The notes: a model not told the origin generated them from the letters alone. Positions 42,899-51,908 are shown, counted from the first letter of the stretch. The stretch is DNA of 64,000 nucleotides from Pontiella agarivorans (GCF_034531395.1 NZ_JARVCO010000010.1:558001-622000); one strand, 5' to 3'. Program-made: numbers and translations.

Positions 42899-44632
42899 TT
42901 AATCTTCACGGACGCTGAATTCGAGTTTCCAACGGTGGTCGGTGAGGGTGCTGACGCACCAGAGCTCGAAGATGCCGAGCTCGGTGACGCGCGATTCGAA
43001 GCGGACGGGAATATAGCCGTCTTCAATGCCTTCGGCCGCCGGAAGTTCCGCTTCGAGTGAGTCGGTTTCCTGCAGTTCTTCTTCGGTCCACGAGGCGAGC
43101 AGATCGCCGGGTTTGTCGTCCTTGCGTACAGCCGAACTGAGCACGCGGAAGTGGGCCGGCTCGCCGGTGACGAGGCCGAACTCTTCTCCGGGCACCTGAA
43201 TTTCAGTGCCTTCCTCCATGCCGGCGGGTACGACGCAGAAGGCGTTGAGCGGGCGCGGTGCGCCGGGGATGGCAAGGCCGGCGGTTTCGATTCCGAGATA
43301 GTAGGCACGGGCGGTGCCGCCGCGGATGCGCAGGCCGCCGCTATGTTTGGCGGCGGCATAAAATGCACCGCCGGTTGCGACGGCGTGGTCGAGGTCTTCG
43401 TTGCCGTCGAGCAGCTGCGGCGCTTCGCCGAACCAGCGGCCCATCAGTTCCATCAGACGGTTTTTGAAGAGGTCCGATTTAAAGACGCCGCCGTTGAAGA
43501 GTACGTGCGTCGGGCGGACGGATACGCCGTCTTCAGCGTGCATGCCGAGGAAGGCTGCGAGGTGGCGGGTGATGGCGGTGTCGTGCTCGTAGGGAAGCCC
43601 CAGTTCACGGAAGCCGGAGAGGCGCGCACGCTGCGGGCGGTCTTCCAGTCCGCAGACCGGAAAGAAACCTTCGAGCAGTGCGCTGGAAATCTGCTGCTTG
43701 TCGAGGTCGACGGAAATATTGCCGCCGATCACTTTGCGGCCGCGGCCAAGGACGGTGACGGGATGCGTCTGGGCACCGTCGGCCGAGAGCAGGTCTTCTT
43801 TGGCCTGGCGGCAGGCATGCCACAGGGCGGTCGACTGCCAGGCGTCCACGTTAACGCCTTTTTCAGCAAAGGCCTGCTGGGCAATGTGGGCGGTGAGCAG
43901 GTCCATGTTGTCGCCGCCTACGAGAATGTGGTTGCCGACGGCAACGCGGCGCAGGACGAGTTCACCGTCTTCGTCCTCTACGCGAACGAGGGTGAAGTCG
44001 GTGGTACCGCCGCCGACATCGCAGACGAGCAGCGTGTCATCTTTGCTGAGCTGCTTGCGCCAGGCATCGCCGATTTGCGCGAGCCAGGCGTAGACGGCCG
44101 ACTGGGGTTCTTCGAGCAGGATGTAATGATCGGGGAGTCCGGCGTCTTTAGCCGCCTGACTGGTCAGCTCGCGGGCGGAGGCATCGAACGATGCAGGTAC
44201 GGTGAGCACGACCTGCTGTTCGGCGAAGGGGGCATCGGGAAAGCGGGAGTTCCAGGCATTGGAAAGATGCTGAAGGTAGCGCTTTGAGGCTTCGACCGGA
44301 GAGCACTTTTCAACGTCTTCGGGGGCGCCCCACGGCAGGATGGCATCGTGGCGGTCGACGCGGCTGTGGCAGAGCCACGATTTGGCGGCGGCGACGGTAC
44401 GGCCGGGCTGTTCGGCGGCGCGGCGGCGGGCCTGTTCGCCGACGTTCCAGCTGCCGTCGGTGTCGATATGCATGAAAGAGGGCAGGGTGGTACGCGCTTC
44501 TTCGGTGGCTTCGTCGACGAGCTGCGTGATGGGCAGACACTGCACCGGGGCATTGTCGGTTTCGAGGCTGCGATAGGCGAGCGCCGAGTTGGTGGTGCCC
44601 AGGTCGATTCCAATGGCATATTTTGAATTCAT
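42899..44632 (-). CDS. Hsp70-like chaperone (companion of the DUF3731 protein)
   Basis: This 577-residue Hsp70-family ATPase has IGIDLGTTNSALAY at the start, VLTVPASFDASAREL, LLVCDVGGGTTDFTLV and the hinge region near VLFNGGVFKS. After the nucleotide-binding domain there is only a short beta-type region and no helical lid, so it is smaller than DnaK. It pairs with the longer Hsp70 downstream (four-base gap) and the DUF2760 gene upstream. GGAGGA before ATG 44632 is strong. The two are paralogs with the same ATPase motifs, probably forming one complex. Confidence 0.9.
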   Translation of the reverse strand: MNSKYAIGIDLGTTNSALAYRSLETDNAPVQCLPITQLVDEATEEARTTLPSFMHIDTDGSWNVGEQARRRAAEQPGRTVAAAKSWLCHSRVDRHDAILPWGAPEDVEKCSPVEASKRYLQHLSNAWNSRFPDAPFAEQQVVLTVPASFDASARELTSQAAKDAGLPDHYILLEEPQSAVYAWLAQIGDAWRKQLSKDDTLLVCDVGGGTTDFTLVRVEDEDGELVLRRVAVGNHILVGGDNMDLLTAHIAQQAFAEKGVNVDAWQSTALWHACRQAKEDLLSADGAQTHPVTVLGRGRKVIGGNISVDLDKQQISSALLEGFFPVCGLEDRPQRARLSGFRELGLPYEHDTAITRHLAAFLGMHAEDGVSVRPTHVLFNGGVFKSDLFKNRLMELMGRWFGEAPQLLDGNEDLDHAVATGGAFYAAAKHSGGLRIRGGTARAYYLGIETAGLAIPGAPRPLNAFCVVPAGMEEGTEIQVPGEEFGLVTGEPAHFRVLSSAVRKDDKPGDLLASWTEEELQETDSLEAELPAAEGIEDGYIPVRFESRVTELGIFELWCVSTLTDHRWKLEFSVRED

Positions 44633-44712
44633 ATAATTCCTCCTCCGCAGATGCGGATTCGATGAATGAAAAGGGGGCAATAAAGACCCTGATAAGGGGG
44701 TTCAGGGAGCGT

Positions 44713-45195
44713 TTAGAGTTCGATTTCGGCGGGAGCGATGATTCTGGCGGCATCGTCGGAGCCCTGCCAGACGGGCAGGTCGAGTTTGGAGGCGGTCCAG
44801 CCCGGATGCATCAGTTCCCCGGAATAGGGGGCTTCGCCGGAAACGTTGCCGGTCAGTTTGATGGCCGCGGCATCGAATCCGGCGGGGACCGTGATCTTTG
44901 TGCCTTCGTCTTCGGTGCGCAGCGGCTGGAGCGCAAAGACGCGTTCCAGCACTTTGCGGCTGTCGGCCTGAATATCGCGCACGGCGGCCGCGACCTGCTG
45001 GTCGGAATAGCCGTCGAGCGGCTCCATCAGAAAGTCAACGAGCCGCGCTTCGCGCTGCAGAGCGGCCAGTAATGTAAGGGCTTCGCTGCGCGGCGGCTTG
45101 GCGGCGGGAGTTTCCTGTTTTTCGGCTGCCATTGCAGGCGCACCGGATTTCAGGGTTGAGAAAAAGGCTTTGAAGGCCAGTCCCAGTTTGTTCAT
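44713..45195 (-). CDS. DUF2760 protein, associated with Hsp70 pair
   Basis: This 160-residue protein matches the DUF2760 family: a short amphipathic start (LGLAFKAFFSTL), an Ala/Pro-rich linker, then LTLLAALQREARLVDFLMEPLDGYSDQQVAAAVRDI, which is the family's most typical stretch. Its role is unknown. It is the first gene of a minus-strand operon with the two unusual Hsp70 proteins, a set that recurs in other bacteria, so it is likely a cofactor or client adaptor. GGAG lies before the start. Confidence 0.85.
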   Translation of the reverse strand: MNKLGLAFKAFFSTLKSGAPAMAAEKQETPAAKPPRSEALTLLAALQREARLVDFLMEPLDGYSDQQVAAAVRDIQADSRKVLERVFALQPLRTEDEGTKITVPAGFDAAAIKLTGNVSGEAPYSGELMHPGWTASKLDLPVWQGSDDAARIIAPAEIEL

Positions 45196-45278
45196 TTTAA
45201 AGTCTCCGGAAAAAATTATAATTCAGGGGCGCTTCGTGCGCCGGGAAGCCGTCAACGTATGCAATCCTTTGGTAAAGT

Positions 45279-45298
45279 AAAGCGCAACCGTGCGCTTT
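45279..45298. terminator. Perfect hairpin between DUF2760 and ApgM-like genes
   Basis: AAAGCGCA, a four-base loop ACCG, then TGCGCTTT form a perfect 8-bp stem in the divergent gap upstream of the phosphomutase gene. No T-run follows directly on the plus strand. It may be a leader hairpin or an operator. Confidence 0.4.
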
Positions 45299-45402
45299 GT
45301 GTACAAAGCGATAGGCAGGTGGAGGCAAATAGATGCGGTATGGAATTGCCTTTTGAAGGGTTTTCGGCGAAATTCCCGCGCAATTATGTGGAGATTTTCT
45401 CG

Positions 45403-46602
45403 ATGAAGTATGTGTTTTTATGTGGCGACGGGATGGGTGACTATCCGGTTGAGGCGCTGGGTAATAAAACCCCGTTGCAGGCGGCAAACTGTCCGACGAT
45501 TCGGAAATTTGCGGCTTTGGGCGAAACGCGTATGGTTCAAACGGTTCCGGACGGTCTGCCGCCTGGAAGCGATGTCGCCAACATGGCCTTGCTTGGATAT
45601 GATGCGTCCCTGAATTATACGGGGCGTGCGCCGATCGAGGCTGCCGGTGCGGATCTTCCCATGAACCCGACGGATGTGGCATTTCGCTGCAACCTGGTCA
45701 CAGTGACCGAAGACGGGATCATGGATGATTATTCCGCCGGACACATTACGACAGAGGAGGCGCATGCTCTCGTGCATTCGCTTCAGGAAGCACTCGGAAC
45801 GGACGGACTGACCTTTCATCCGGGTGTGCAGTACCGCCATATTCTCGTTTGGAATCATGGCCCTGCGGAGTGCCATTGCGAGCCTCCGCATGAATTCACC
45901 GATAAGCCGGTTGCTGAAAATCTGCCGGCGGGAAATCGGGAGGATGAGATCCGCGATTTAATGGAAAAATCGAAAGCAGTGTTTGCGGATCATCCGGTAA
46001 ATCAGAAGCGTATTGCGGAAGGCAAAAAGCCCGCAACGCAGATCTGGCTGTGGGGGCAGGGAAATGCCATGCAGCTGGAAACGTACAAGGCCCTTTACGG
46101 TCTCGGCGGCGGTGTAATCTCCGCCGTTGACCTGTTGAAGGGCATTGCAAAACTGGCCGGTTTGGAAGCACCCGATGTTGAAGGTGCGACCGGCTTCCTG
46201 GATACCAACTATCAGGGCAAAATCGACGCGGCGTTTGAGATTCTTGAGCGGGAGGACTTTGTCTACGTTCATATCGAGGCGCCCGACGAGTGCGGTCATA
46301 TGGGTGACGCAGAAAAGAAAACCTTCGCCATCGAAGAGTTCGACGCAAAAGTATGTGCGCCGGTTTTCCAATGGTTGGAAAGCCGCGGCGAAGACTACAC
46401 CCTGGTGCTGTGCACCGATCACCGCACACCGGTGGCCCTCAAAGGGCATACCTCCGAGCCCGTTCCCATGACGGTCGTGAAAGGACCGGTGGGGAACATT
46501 GAAAAGCAGGCCCCGTTTGACGAAGAGGTCAACGGAGGAAATGCACAGGGCATGGCCTGCCTTTGGATACAGGATATATTGAAAAATGCATCATCCGACT
46601 GA
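45403..46602 (+). CDS. apgM: Cofactor-independent phosphoglycerate mutase (ApgM-like), possibly homoserine kinase type
   Basis: This 399-residue alkaline-phosphatase-superfamily protein has metal-binding GDGMGDYP at the start and the phospho-accepting Ser56 in LPPGSDVANMALLGYD. Later metal ligands are seen in APDECGHMGD and CTDHRTPV. Its length and phrases also match the group annotated as proposed homoserine kinase, and two transsulfuration-type genes lie 8 kb away. So either 2- to 3-phosphoglycerate isomerisation or homoserine phosphorylation is possible. ATG 45403 begins the conserved core; upstream sequence in frame has no family match. Confidence 0.82.
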   Translation: MKYVFLCGDGMGDYPVEALGNKTPLQAANCPTIRKFAALGETRMVQTVPDGLPPGSDVANMALLGYDASLNYTGRAPIEAAGADLPMNPTDVAFRCNLVTVTEDGIMDDYSAGHITTEEAHALVHSLQEALGTDGLTFHPGVQYRHILVWNHGPAECHCEPPHEFTDKPVAENLPAGNREDEIRDLMEKSKAVFADHPVNQKRIAEGKKPATQIWLWGQGNAMQLETYKALYGLGGGVISAVDLLKGIAKLAGLEAPDVEGATGFLDTNYQGKIDAAFEILEREDFVYVHIEAPDECGHMGDAEKKTFAIEEFDAKVCAPVFQWLESRGEDYTLVLCTDHRTPVALKGHTSEPVPMTVVKGPVGNIEKQAPFDEEVNGGNAQGMACLWIQDILKNASSD

Positions 46603-46606
46603 TGAT

Positions 46607-46707
46607 GGAAGAATGGATTTTGGACTACAGGATTTAAGCTGGATCAGGAAGAACAACAGGCAACCCATTTCAAAGCAAGACATACGGATCCAGTAATCCA
46701 TTCTTCC
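46607..46707. repeat. Intergenic element with 13-bp inverted arms
   Basis: GGAAGAATGGATT (46607-46619) and AATCCATTCTTCC (46695-46707) are perfect inverted arms around 75 bp of unassigned sequence containing GGACTACAGGATT. The element lies between the phosphomutase and helicase genes. It has no gene and looks like a dispersed palindromic repeat. Confidence 0.7.
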
Positions 46708-46717
46708 AGCCCTTCGG

Positions 46718-48646
46718 ATGCGAAAGGACTGGAAATTGAGCTTACTCAAAAAAATCGCTTCCGTGTTCGGTAAGAAAGACGAACCGACCGGGAATAAAGC
46801 AAAGAAACAGCAGGAAACATCGTCTAACGCTAAACAGAAGAAAAAACAGCCTGAACCCGGTACCGTTGAATGGCGTCCCGGTCAGAAGCCCGTAAAAGGA
46901 AAAGGCGAGGGCGGTGAGGGAGGTAAGGCCCCGCGCAAACGCAAGAACCAGGGCCCCAAGGGTGGACCGAAAGGCGGCAAACCGCAGGGGCAGAAAAAAC
47001 CGCGTCCGCAGAAAAAAGAAATTCCTCCGTTCGAGATGTCGGACGAGGAAAGGGCGCGGATGAAGGAATTTCGTCCGGAAGAGGATGACCGCCGGATTGC
47101 GTACGAAAAACGGCTGAAACAACGCTGGGCTGAAAAGCACGGAGGAAGGCCGGAGCGTCCGCCGCGTAAAAAACGCGAGCCGCGCGGTGATGGAGAAAGA
47201 AAACCGCGTCGCGAAGAGGGTGAACGGAAGCCGCGTGAGCGTAAACCGCGCGAAGATCGCCAGGCGGCAACTGCTGCCACCGAGCGCAAACCAGTGAAAG
47301 AAGTGCCTTGGGATCCGGCAAGTTTTAATGTTGAACCGGCTGAAGGGAAAATCCGTTTCCAGGATCTGGATCTGCATCCGAAACTGATGCAGAGCATTCA
47401 TGCACTGGGCTGGGAATATGCGACACCGATTCAGGGTGAGATTCTGCCGGGCACGCTGAAAGGCAAAGATATGGCCGGCCGGGCACAGACCGGTACCGGT
47501 AAAACAGCCGCGTTCCTGATTTCGATCATCAACCACTGCCTGAACAATCCGCTCGAAAAGCACAGTGCGGCGAGTCCGCGTGCATTGATTATTGCGCCGA
47601 CCCGGGAGCTGGCGATGCAGATCGGTGAAGATTCTGCAGGCCTGAACCGGTTTACCGGCCTGCGCACCGTCGTACTCTACGGCGGGATGGATTACAATAA
47701 ACAGCAGCGCGACCTCGAAGACGGCCTCGTTGATATTGTGGTGGCTACGCCGGGCCGACTGCTCGATTTCGAGAACAAAAATGTGGTTAGTATCCGCCAT
47801 GCGGAAATTATGGTGATTGATGAAGCCGACCGAATGCTCGACATGGGCTTTATTCCGGACGTGCGCCGGATTATCTATAAGACTCCGCCAAAAGAGAAGC
47901 GCCAGACCGTGCTGTTCAGCGCAACCCTTTCTGACGACGTCATGCGCCTGGCTGCTGCCTGGATGGTGGACCCGGAGCGGATTGATATTGAGCCGGAGCA
48001 GGTGGCTGTTGATACCGTGGAGCAAAAGGTCTTTATTGTAACTGATGATCAGAAATTCACACTGCTCTACAATATTATCAAGAATGATAATCCTGACCGG
48101 ATCATTATCTTCACCAATCGCCGTGATCAGGCTGAGCGTCTTTCCGAGGATCTCGACCGCTACGGACACAAATGCGAAATGCTCTCCGGTGCCGTAACCC
48201 AGAAAAAGCGGATGCGCATTCTGGAAGATTTCAAGGCCGGAAAAGTCAAAGTACTGGTGGCTACCGATGTTGCGGGCCGCGGGATCCACGTTGACGGTTT
48301 GAGCCATGTGGTGAACTTCAATATTCCGGAGAATCCGGACGACTATGTGCATCGTATCGGCCGTACCGGCCGCGCCGGTTCCACCGGTCAGTCGATCACG
48401 TTCGCCTGTGAAATGGAATCATTTGAGCTGCCGAAGATTGAGGAACTGCTGGGCATGGATCTGCCGTGCAAAATGCCTTCTGAGGCACTGCTGGCAGAGC
48501 TTCCGGCCGCACCGCCGCGCAAGCCGCGGGCGCGCCGCCCGCAGCAGGGTGGGCAGCGTGGAGGCCGTCGGCCGCAGGGGGGACATCACCGGCCCGGCCA
48601 GAAGCGTTCAGGCGGCGGGAGCGGACATCGGGTGCCGCGCGATTAA
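46718..48646 (+). CDS. DEAD-box RNA helicase with long basic N-terminal extension
   Basis: This 642-residue helicase has Walker A AQTGTGKT (256-263), DEAD at 368-371, SAT in LFSATLSDD and HRIGRTGRAG in motif VI. About 200 residues of Lys/Arg/Pro/Gly-rich, low-complexity sequence precede the core (from KPRRE to PVKEV), and the C-terminus is also Arg/Gly/Pro-rich (RPQQGGQRGGRR). This layout fits ribosome assembly or mRNA turnover helicases (RhlE-like). ATG 46718 has no strong site. A terminator-like hairpin follows at 48684. Confidence 0.94.
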   Translation: MRKDWKLSLLKKIASVFGKKDEPTGNKAKKQQETSSNAKQKKKQPEPGTVEWRPGQKPVKGKGEGGEGGKAPRKRKNQGPKGGPKGGKPQGQKKPRPQKKEIPPFEMSDEERARMKEFRPEEDDRRIAYEKRLKQRWAEKHGGRPERPPRKKREPRGDGERKPRREEGERKPRERKPREDRQAATAATERKPVKEVPWDPASFNVEPAEGKIRFQDLDLHPKLMQSIHALGWEYATPIQGEILPGTLKGKDMAGRAQTGTGKTAAFLISIINHCLNNPLEKHSAASPRALIIAPTRELAMQIGEDSAGLNRFTGLRTVVLYGGMDYNKQQRDLEDGLVDIVVATPGRLLDFENKNVVSIRHAEIMVIDEADRMLDMGFIPDVRRIIYKTPPKEKRQTVLFSATLSDDVMRLAAAWMVDPERIDIEPEQVAVDTVEQKVFIVTDDQKFTLLYNIIKNDNPDRIIIFTNRRDQAERLSEDLDRYGHKCEMLSGAVTQKKRMRILEDFKAGKVKVLVATDVAGRGIHVDGLSHVVNFNIPENPDDYVHRIGRTGRAGSTGQSITFACEMESFELPKIEELLGMDLPCKMPSEALLAELPAAPPRKPRARRPQQGGQRGGRRPQGGHHRPGQKRSGGGSGHRVPRD

Positions 48647-48683
48647 CCGGTAGCCAGATTGTTTCTTGTTGTAGAAACTTAAG

Positions 48684-48711
48684 ACCCTTCGCTCATGCGG
48701 AGGGTTTTTTG
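48684..48711 (+). terminator. Rho-independent terminator after the helicase gene
   Basis: CCCTTCGC, loop TCAT, then GCGGAGGG (one mismatch) is followed by a run of T residues. It lies about 40 bases after the helicase stop on the plus strand. Confidence 0.75.
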
Positions 48712-48740
48712 TTTTCGGTGGGATCTCCGTAGGGGGATTG

Positions 48741-51509
48741 TCAGGGGAATACGCGGCGGCGGCCGCCTGCCCGGCGCGTCTTGCGCGTTTCTTTAACTTT
48801 TTCCACCGTCTCTTCTACGGCTCCTTCGACGATTTCGCTGTTGCCTTTGGTAATTTTTCCGACGCCGTCTTTTGCCCCGCTGACCATATCCGAAGTCAGA
48901 CTGCCGAGGCCTTTCAGGGTATCGCCGGCAAAACCGGTTGCTCCGCTGACGGCACTGAGCATCTCTTCGTAGAAGGTGTCATAGACCTGCGTTGCGGCTT
49001 CTGCCGGGGTTGCTCCGCCTTTTTCTTTACCGATATCTTTCAGTACCGGCAGGGGCAGGGGAATGGGCAGGGTCGGCAGAGCTGAAAGTTTGGCGTATAC
49101 AATACAGCCGTCGATGGCAATGCGCTCAATAATAACTTTCTGGCCCTGTTCCTCTTCAGCTTCTGCTGTCGGGGATGTGTCTGCCATTTCAGGGCCGGGT
49201 TCTGTATCTTCGGTATATTCCTCCCGATGGAGCACGGCCTGTTCGATATTCTCCTGAAAGGCTTTGATGTTGTCTTTGAGAATCTGACGTTCGTAGCGAA
49301 CGCGCGGGTTGGTCAGCTGAATATCGCGAATCATGAGAATGTCGCTCTGGATGCTGTCCGGATCGAGATCGAGACTGAAGTGCTCGATTTTGACCATATC
49401 CCGCCGCGAAAAATTCGGAGGGTTGGCGATGCGCAGACCGTTGATCTGCAGTTGGCCTTCGAGCGGTTGGAGCAGGAGATCACGAAATGCTACCATGGTG
49501 ACGGGTGCATCGGGATCGATTTCAGCCTCTTCGTCTTCTGACGAGAGCGGATTGAGTTTCCCGATTTGCTCCATGGGGTTGAGTTTTCCGATCTGCTCCA
49601 TGGGATTGAGGCTTTTCAGACTCATGCCGGCGGTTTCCGTGTGGTTGGTGGTTACCGGAAGTTTAAGGTTTACATTCAGGTTGGTGATCGCGAGCCGGTG
49701 AAGGACCACCGGCTGTTCAGCAATCGGAAGCGGTTGCGTCTTTTTTTCAGTGGCCGGTTGTGGCGGTTTTGTTTCCGGTGTTTTGTCTTCGGTTCCGGGC
49801 GGGGTAAAATGTTTAAAGGTGCTCTGGAGGCTGGCGACATTGCCGCTGGTTTCGGTCTGCTCCAGGTCTACCTGCGGAGAATCAATGAATACCTCATTAA
49901 TGACGACCTGGTCTGAATAAAGGGATTCCGGGTCGAGGGTGACGGCAATCTGTGCCAGGTGGAAAAGGTTGCTGGCGGCAAAGTCCGGATGGTTCGGAAC
50001 GGTAATGTTGTTTATTTCGATCCGGCCATCGATGAGCTTGGCCGAAATTTCATCAACACCGGCGATTATTCTTGGTGTATGGGTGGTGAGATTGGTGTCG
50101 GTGGTGTCCAGCAGGTGAGCCGCTATATTATCGACTACAAGGTGCTGCAGTTCGAGCGGCGGGGTTGCTGTTTTATCGGATTTGGCGGTCGTTGGTTTGT
50201 CCGTTTGCGGTTTTTCCGGAGCGGGAGGGAGGGAGGGAATTTGGTACGTCGGAATGCGTTCGATGTAGCCGTTGGCCAGGCGGAGCCATTCGCTGATGGT
50301 ATTGTTTTTTGCGTTCAGCTCGAGGAAGGCATGCGGGCTGGTAACCCGTACATCATTGATTACCGGGGAGGCCGTTTTGTGTGAGCCGGGTTCGAGTTGG
50401 ACGGCAATATTTTCCAGAGAAAACAGGTTGGGCGTTTTCAGGGTTTTCGGATTGGAAAGCCGGAGGTTCTTCATTTCGACTAGGCCTTCTTCCAATGCCA
50501 CGGAAAACCGAGCGACAGACAGTTGTGTATTCAGATCGGGTTCGCTGATGTTGACCGCGTGAAGCTGCACGTTGTCCACGGCCAGCAGATCCAGCGTAAT
50601 ATCCGGCGGCGGAAGGGTGTTGTCGGGAGCAGCATCGGCTTCGGCGAGGGGATTGGTCGTTTCCGAAGCGGGAGCGTTTGTGGGAATTTTTTCTGCAAGA
50701 CAGGCGGCGATTTTCAGGAATTCACCGGCGGTGTCGGTTTCGGGATTATATTCCACGTAGGCCTGTGGGCTGACGACTTGGATTGTTTTGAAGTGGATGT
50801 TGGTGGAATAAATGGATTCGGGGGCCATTTCAACGTGGATGCGGTCGAGTGTGAACAGGTTGGGGGTTTTCAGTCGTCCCGGATTCTGTATATAAATCTG
50901 ATTCAGAACAAAGGTGCCGTTGGTCATGCTGACCGCCAGTGAGTCAAGGCCGGCTCGGATATCAAGTTGGGGATCGCGGGTGTTGGCTAGTTTCATTTGG
51001 ACATCATTGATGGCCAGTGATTCGATGATGACGATTGGGGCCGGTTTGTTCTGTGGCTTTTTTTCTTTTTCCGGTTTTGGTGCCGAGGGATCGATGTTGG
51101 CAAACGCCTGCACATTGCGGATGAATTCCGTAATATTATCGCGCTGAAGATTCTGCTCATACACAAAGTGCGGACTGTTGATCTCTACCTGATGAACCAG
51201 AATTGTGCTGGAAAAAAGCGAGGCCATATCGACTGAAATATTCAGACTGGCCAGTGAGACGGCATTGGATTGTCCGAAAATATCCGGATTCTGAATGTTG
51301 AAATCCGAAAGGGAGATGGTGCCTTTCAGAGGGTTGATGCTCAATTTATCAATGTTCACTTCCGTGCCGAGAGCCTTGGAGCCGATGGTTTGGGCCGTCA
51401 GTTTGATGGTTGGACCCAGCCAGAAAAGAAAGGTGAGTATAATTATGAGCAACAGTGCCGCTGTTGCACAGGCTAGAATTTTCAGAGTTTTTTTTAATTT
51501 CAGTTTCAT
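48741..51509 (-). CDS. AsmA-like (DUF748-type) large membrane-anchored protein
   Basis: This 922-residue protein has one membrane helix at about residues 10-35 and a long periplasmic part with four repeat blocks of the AsmA kind: INKLSINPLKGTISLSDFNIQNP-like and LDRIHVEMAPESIYSTNIHF-like segments recur, as do short FxVxxVQL-type strands. AsmA-like proteins bridge the membranes and are thought to help lipid transfer. Within it a 9-residue unit (NPMEQIGKL) is directly duplicated at 49551-49604. ATG 51509 is chosen before the Lys-rich anchor; earlier in-frame ATG lacks support. Confidence 0.82.
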   Translation of the reverse strand: MKLKLKKTLKILACATAALLLIIILTFLFWLGPTIKLTAQTIGSKALGTEVNIDKLSINPLKGTISLSDFNIQNPDIFGQSNAVSLASLNISVDMASLFSSTILVHQVEINSPHFVYEQNLQRDNITEFIRNVQAFANIDPSAPKPEKEKKPQNKPAPIVIIESLAINDVQMKLANTRDPQLDIRAGLDSLAVSMTNGTFVLNQIYIQNPGRLKTPNLFTLDRIHVEMAPESIYSTNIHFKTIQVVSPQAYVEYNPETDTAGEFLKIAACLAEKIPTNAPASETTNPLAEADAAPDNTLPPPDITLDLLAVDNVQLHAVNISEPDLNTQLSVARFSVALEEGLVEMKNLRLSNPKTLKTPNLFSLENIAVQLEPGSHKTASPVINDVRVTSPHAFLELNAKNNTISEWLRLANGYIERIPTYQIPSLPPAPEKPQTDKPTTAKSDKTATPPLELQHLVVDNIAAHLLDTTDTNLTTHTPRIIAGVDEISAKLIDGRIEINNITVPNHPDFAASNLFHLAQIAVTLDPESLYSDQVVINEVFIDSPQVDLEQTETSGNVASLQSTFKHFTPPGTEDKTPETKPPQPATEKKTQPLPIAEQPVVLHRLAITNLNVNLKLPVTTNHTETAGMSLKSLNPMEQIGKLNPMEQIGKLNPLSSEDEEAEIDPDAPVTMVAFRDLLLQPLEGQLQINGLRIANPPNFSRRDMVKIEHFSLDLDPDSIQSDILMIRDIQLTNPRVRYERQILKDNIKAFQENIEQAVLHREEYTEDTEPGPEMADTSPTAEAEEEQGQKVIIERIAIDGCIVYAKLSALPTLPIPLPLPVLKDIGKEKGGATPAEAATQVYDTFYEEMLSAVSGATGFAGDTLKGLGSLTSDMVSGAKDGVGKITKGNSEIVEGAVEETVEKVKETRKTRRAGGRRRVFP

Positions 51510-51547
51510 GTTTTGTCGCCTCAAAAGATGGTGAAACGCTACAGGGT

Positions 51548-51564
51548 TTTCCAAACCTTGGAAA
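51548..51564. repeat. TTTCCAANNNTTGGAAA palindrome (intergenic copy)
   Basis: A 17-bp palindrome TTTCCAAACCTTGGAAA lies upstream of the AsmA-like gene. Further perfect copies of the 15-bp core are at 1241-1255, 6840-6856, 31316-31332, 39985-40001 and 46365-46381, all inside genes, and an imperfect copy is at 9318-9334. Confidence 0.75.
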
Positions 51565-51655
51565 GGTGATTTCCCGGCCGAGTGTCCGGTCGGACCCTGA
51601 AGTTGCTTTAAAATGAAGAGCTTTTCAGCGAGTGGAACTTTTTGTGTTTTACCGC

Positions 51656-51684
51656 TTGCACCGCATGGGGTGCCTCTGTATCTT
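51656..51684 (+). promoter_or_regulatory. Sigma70-like promoter of the tRNA cluster
   Basis: TTGCAC (51656-51661), a 17-bp spacer and TATCTT (51679-51684) form a sigma70-like -35/-10 pair about 26 bp upstream of the tRNA-Leu gene. Several tRNA genes follow on the same strand before a terminator, so one transcript is likely. Confidence 0.6.
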
Positions 51685-51709
51685 GCTCCACCTCTTTTCG
51701 ACCAAAACC

Positions 51710-51798
51710 GCTCGGGTGGTGAAATTGGTAGACACGCAAGGTTGAGGGCCTTGTGGGAGTTAAATCCCGTGTGGGTTCGAATCCCACCCCGAGCACCA
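51710..51798 (+). tRNA. tRNA-Leu (anticodon GAG)
   Basis: This is an 89-base cloverleaf with acceptor GCTCGGG/CCCGAGC, anticodon stem CAAGG/CCTTG with loop TTGAGGG (anticodon GAG), a long variable arm and encoded CCA. The long variable arm fits leucine. Confidence 0.95.
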
Positions 51799-51831
51799 TT
51801 TTAAAGAGTTTTGTGTGAAAAGATAAAAGAT

Positions 51832-51908
<77 letters not shown>

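Noticed and set aside
42895-43368. Upstream extension of the DUF3731 Hsp70 frame
   Set aside because: The added 158 residues are Ser/Pro/Ala-rich shadow sequence over the companion Hsp70 gene, and the Hsp70 ATPase motif begins right after ATG 42894.
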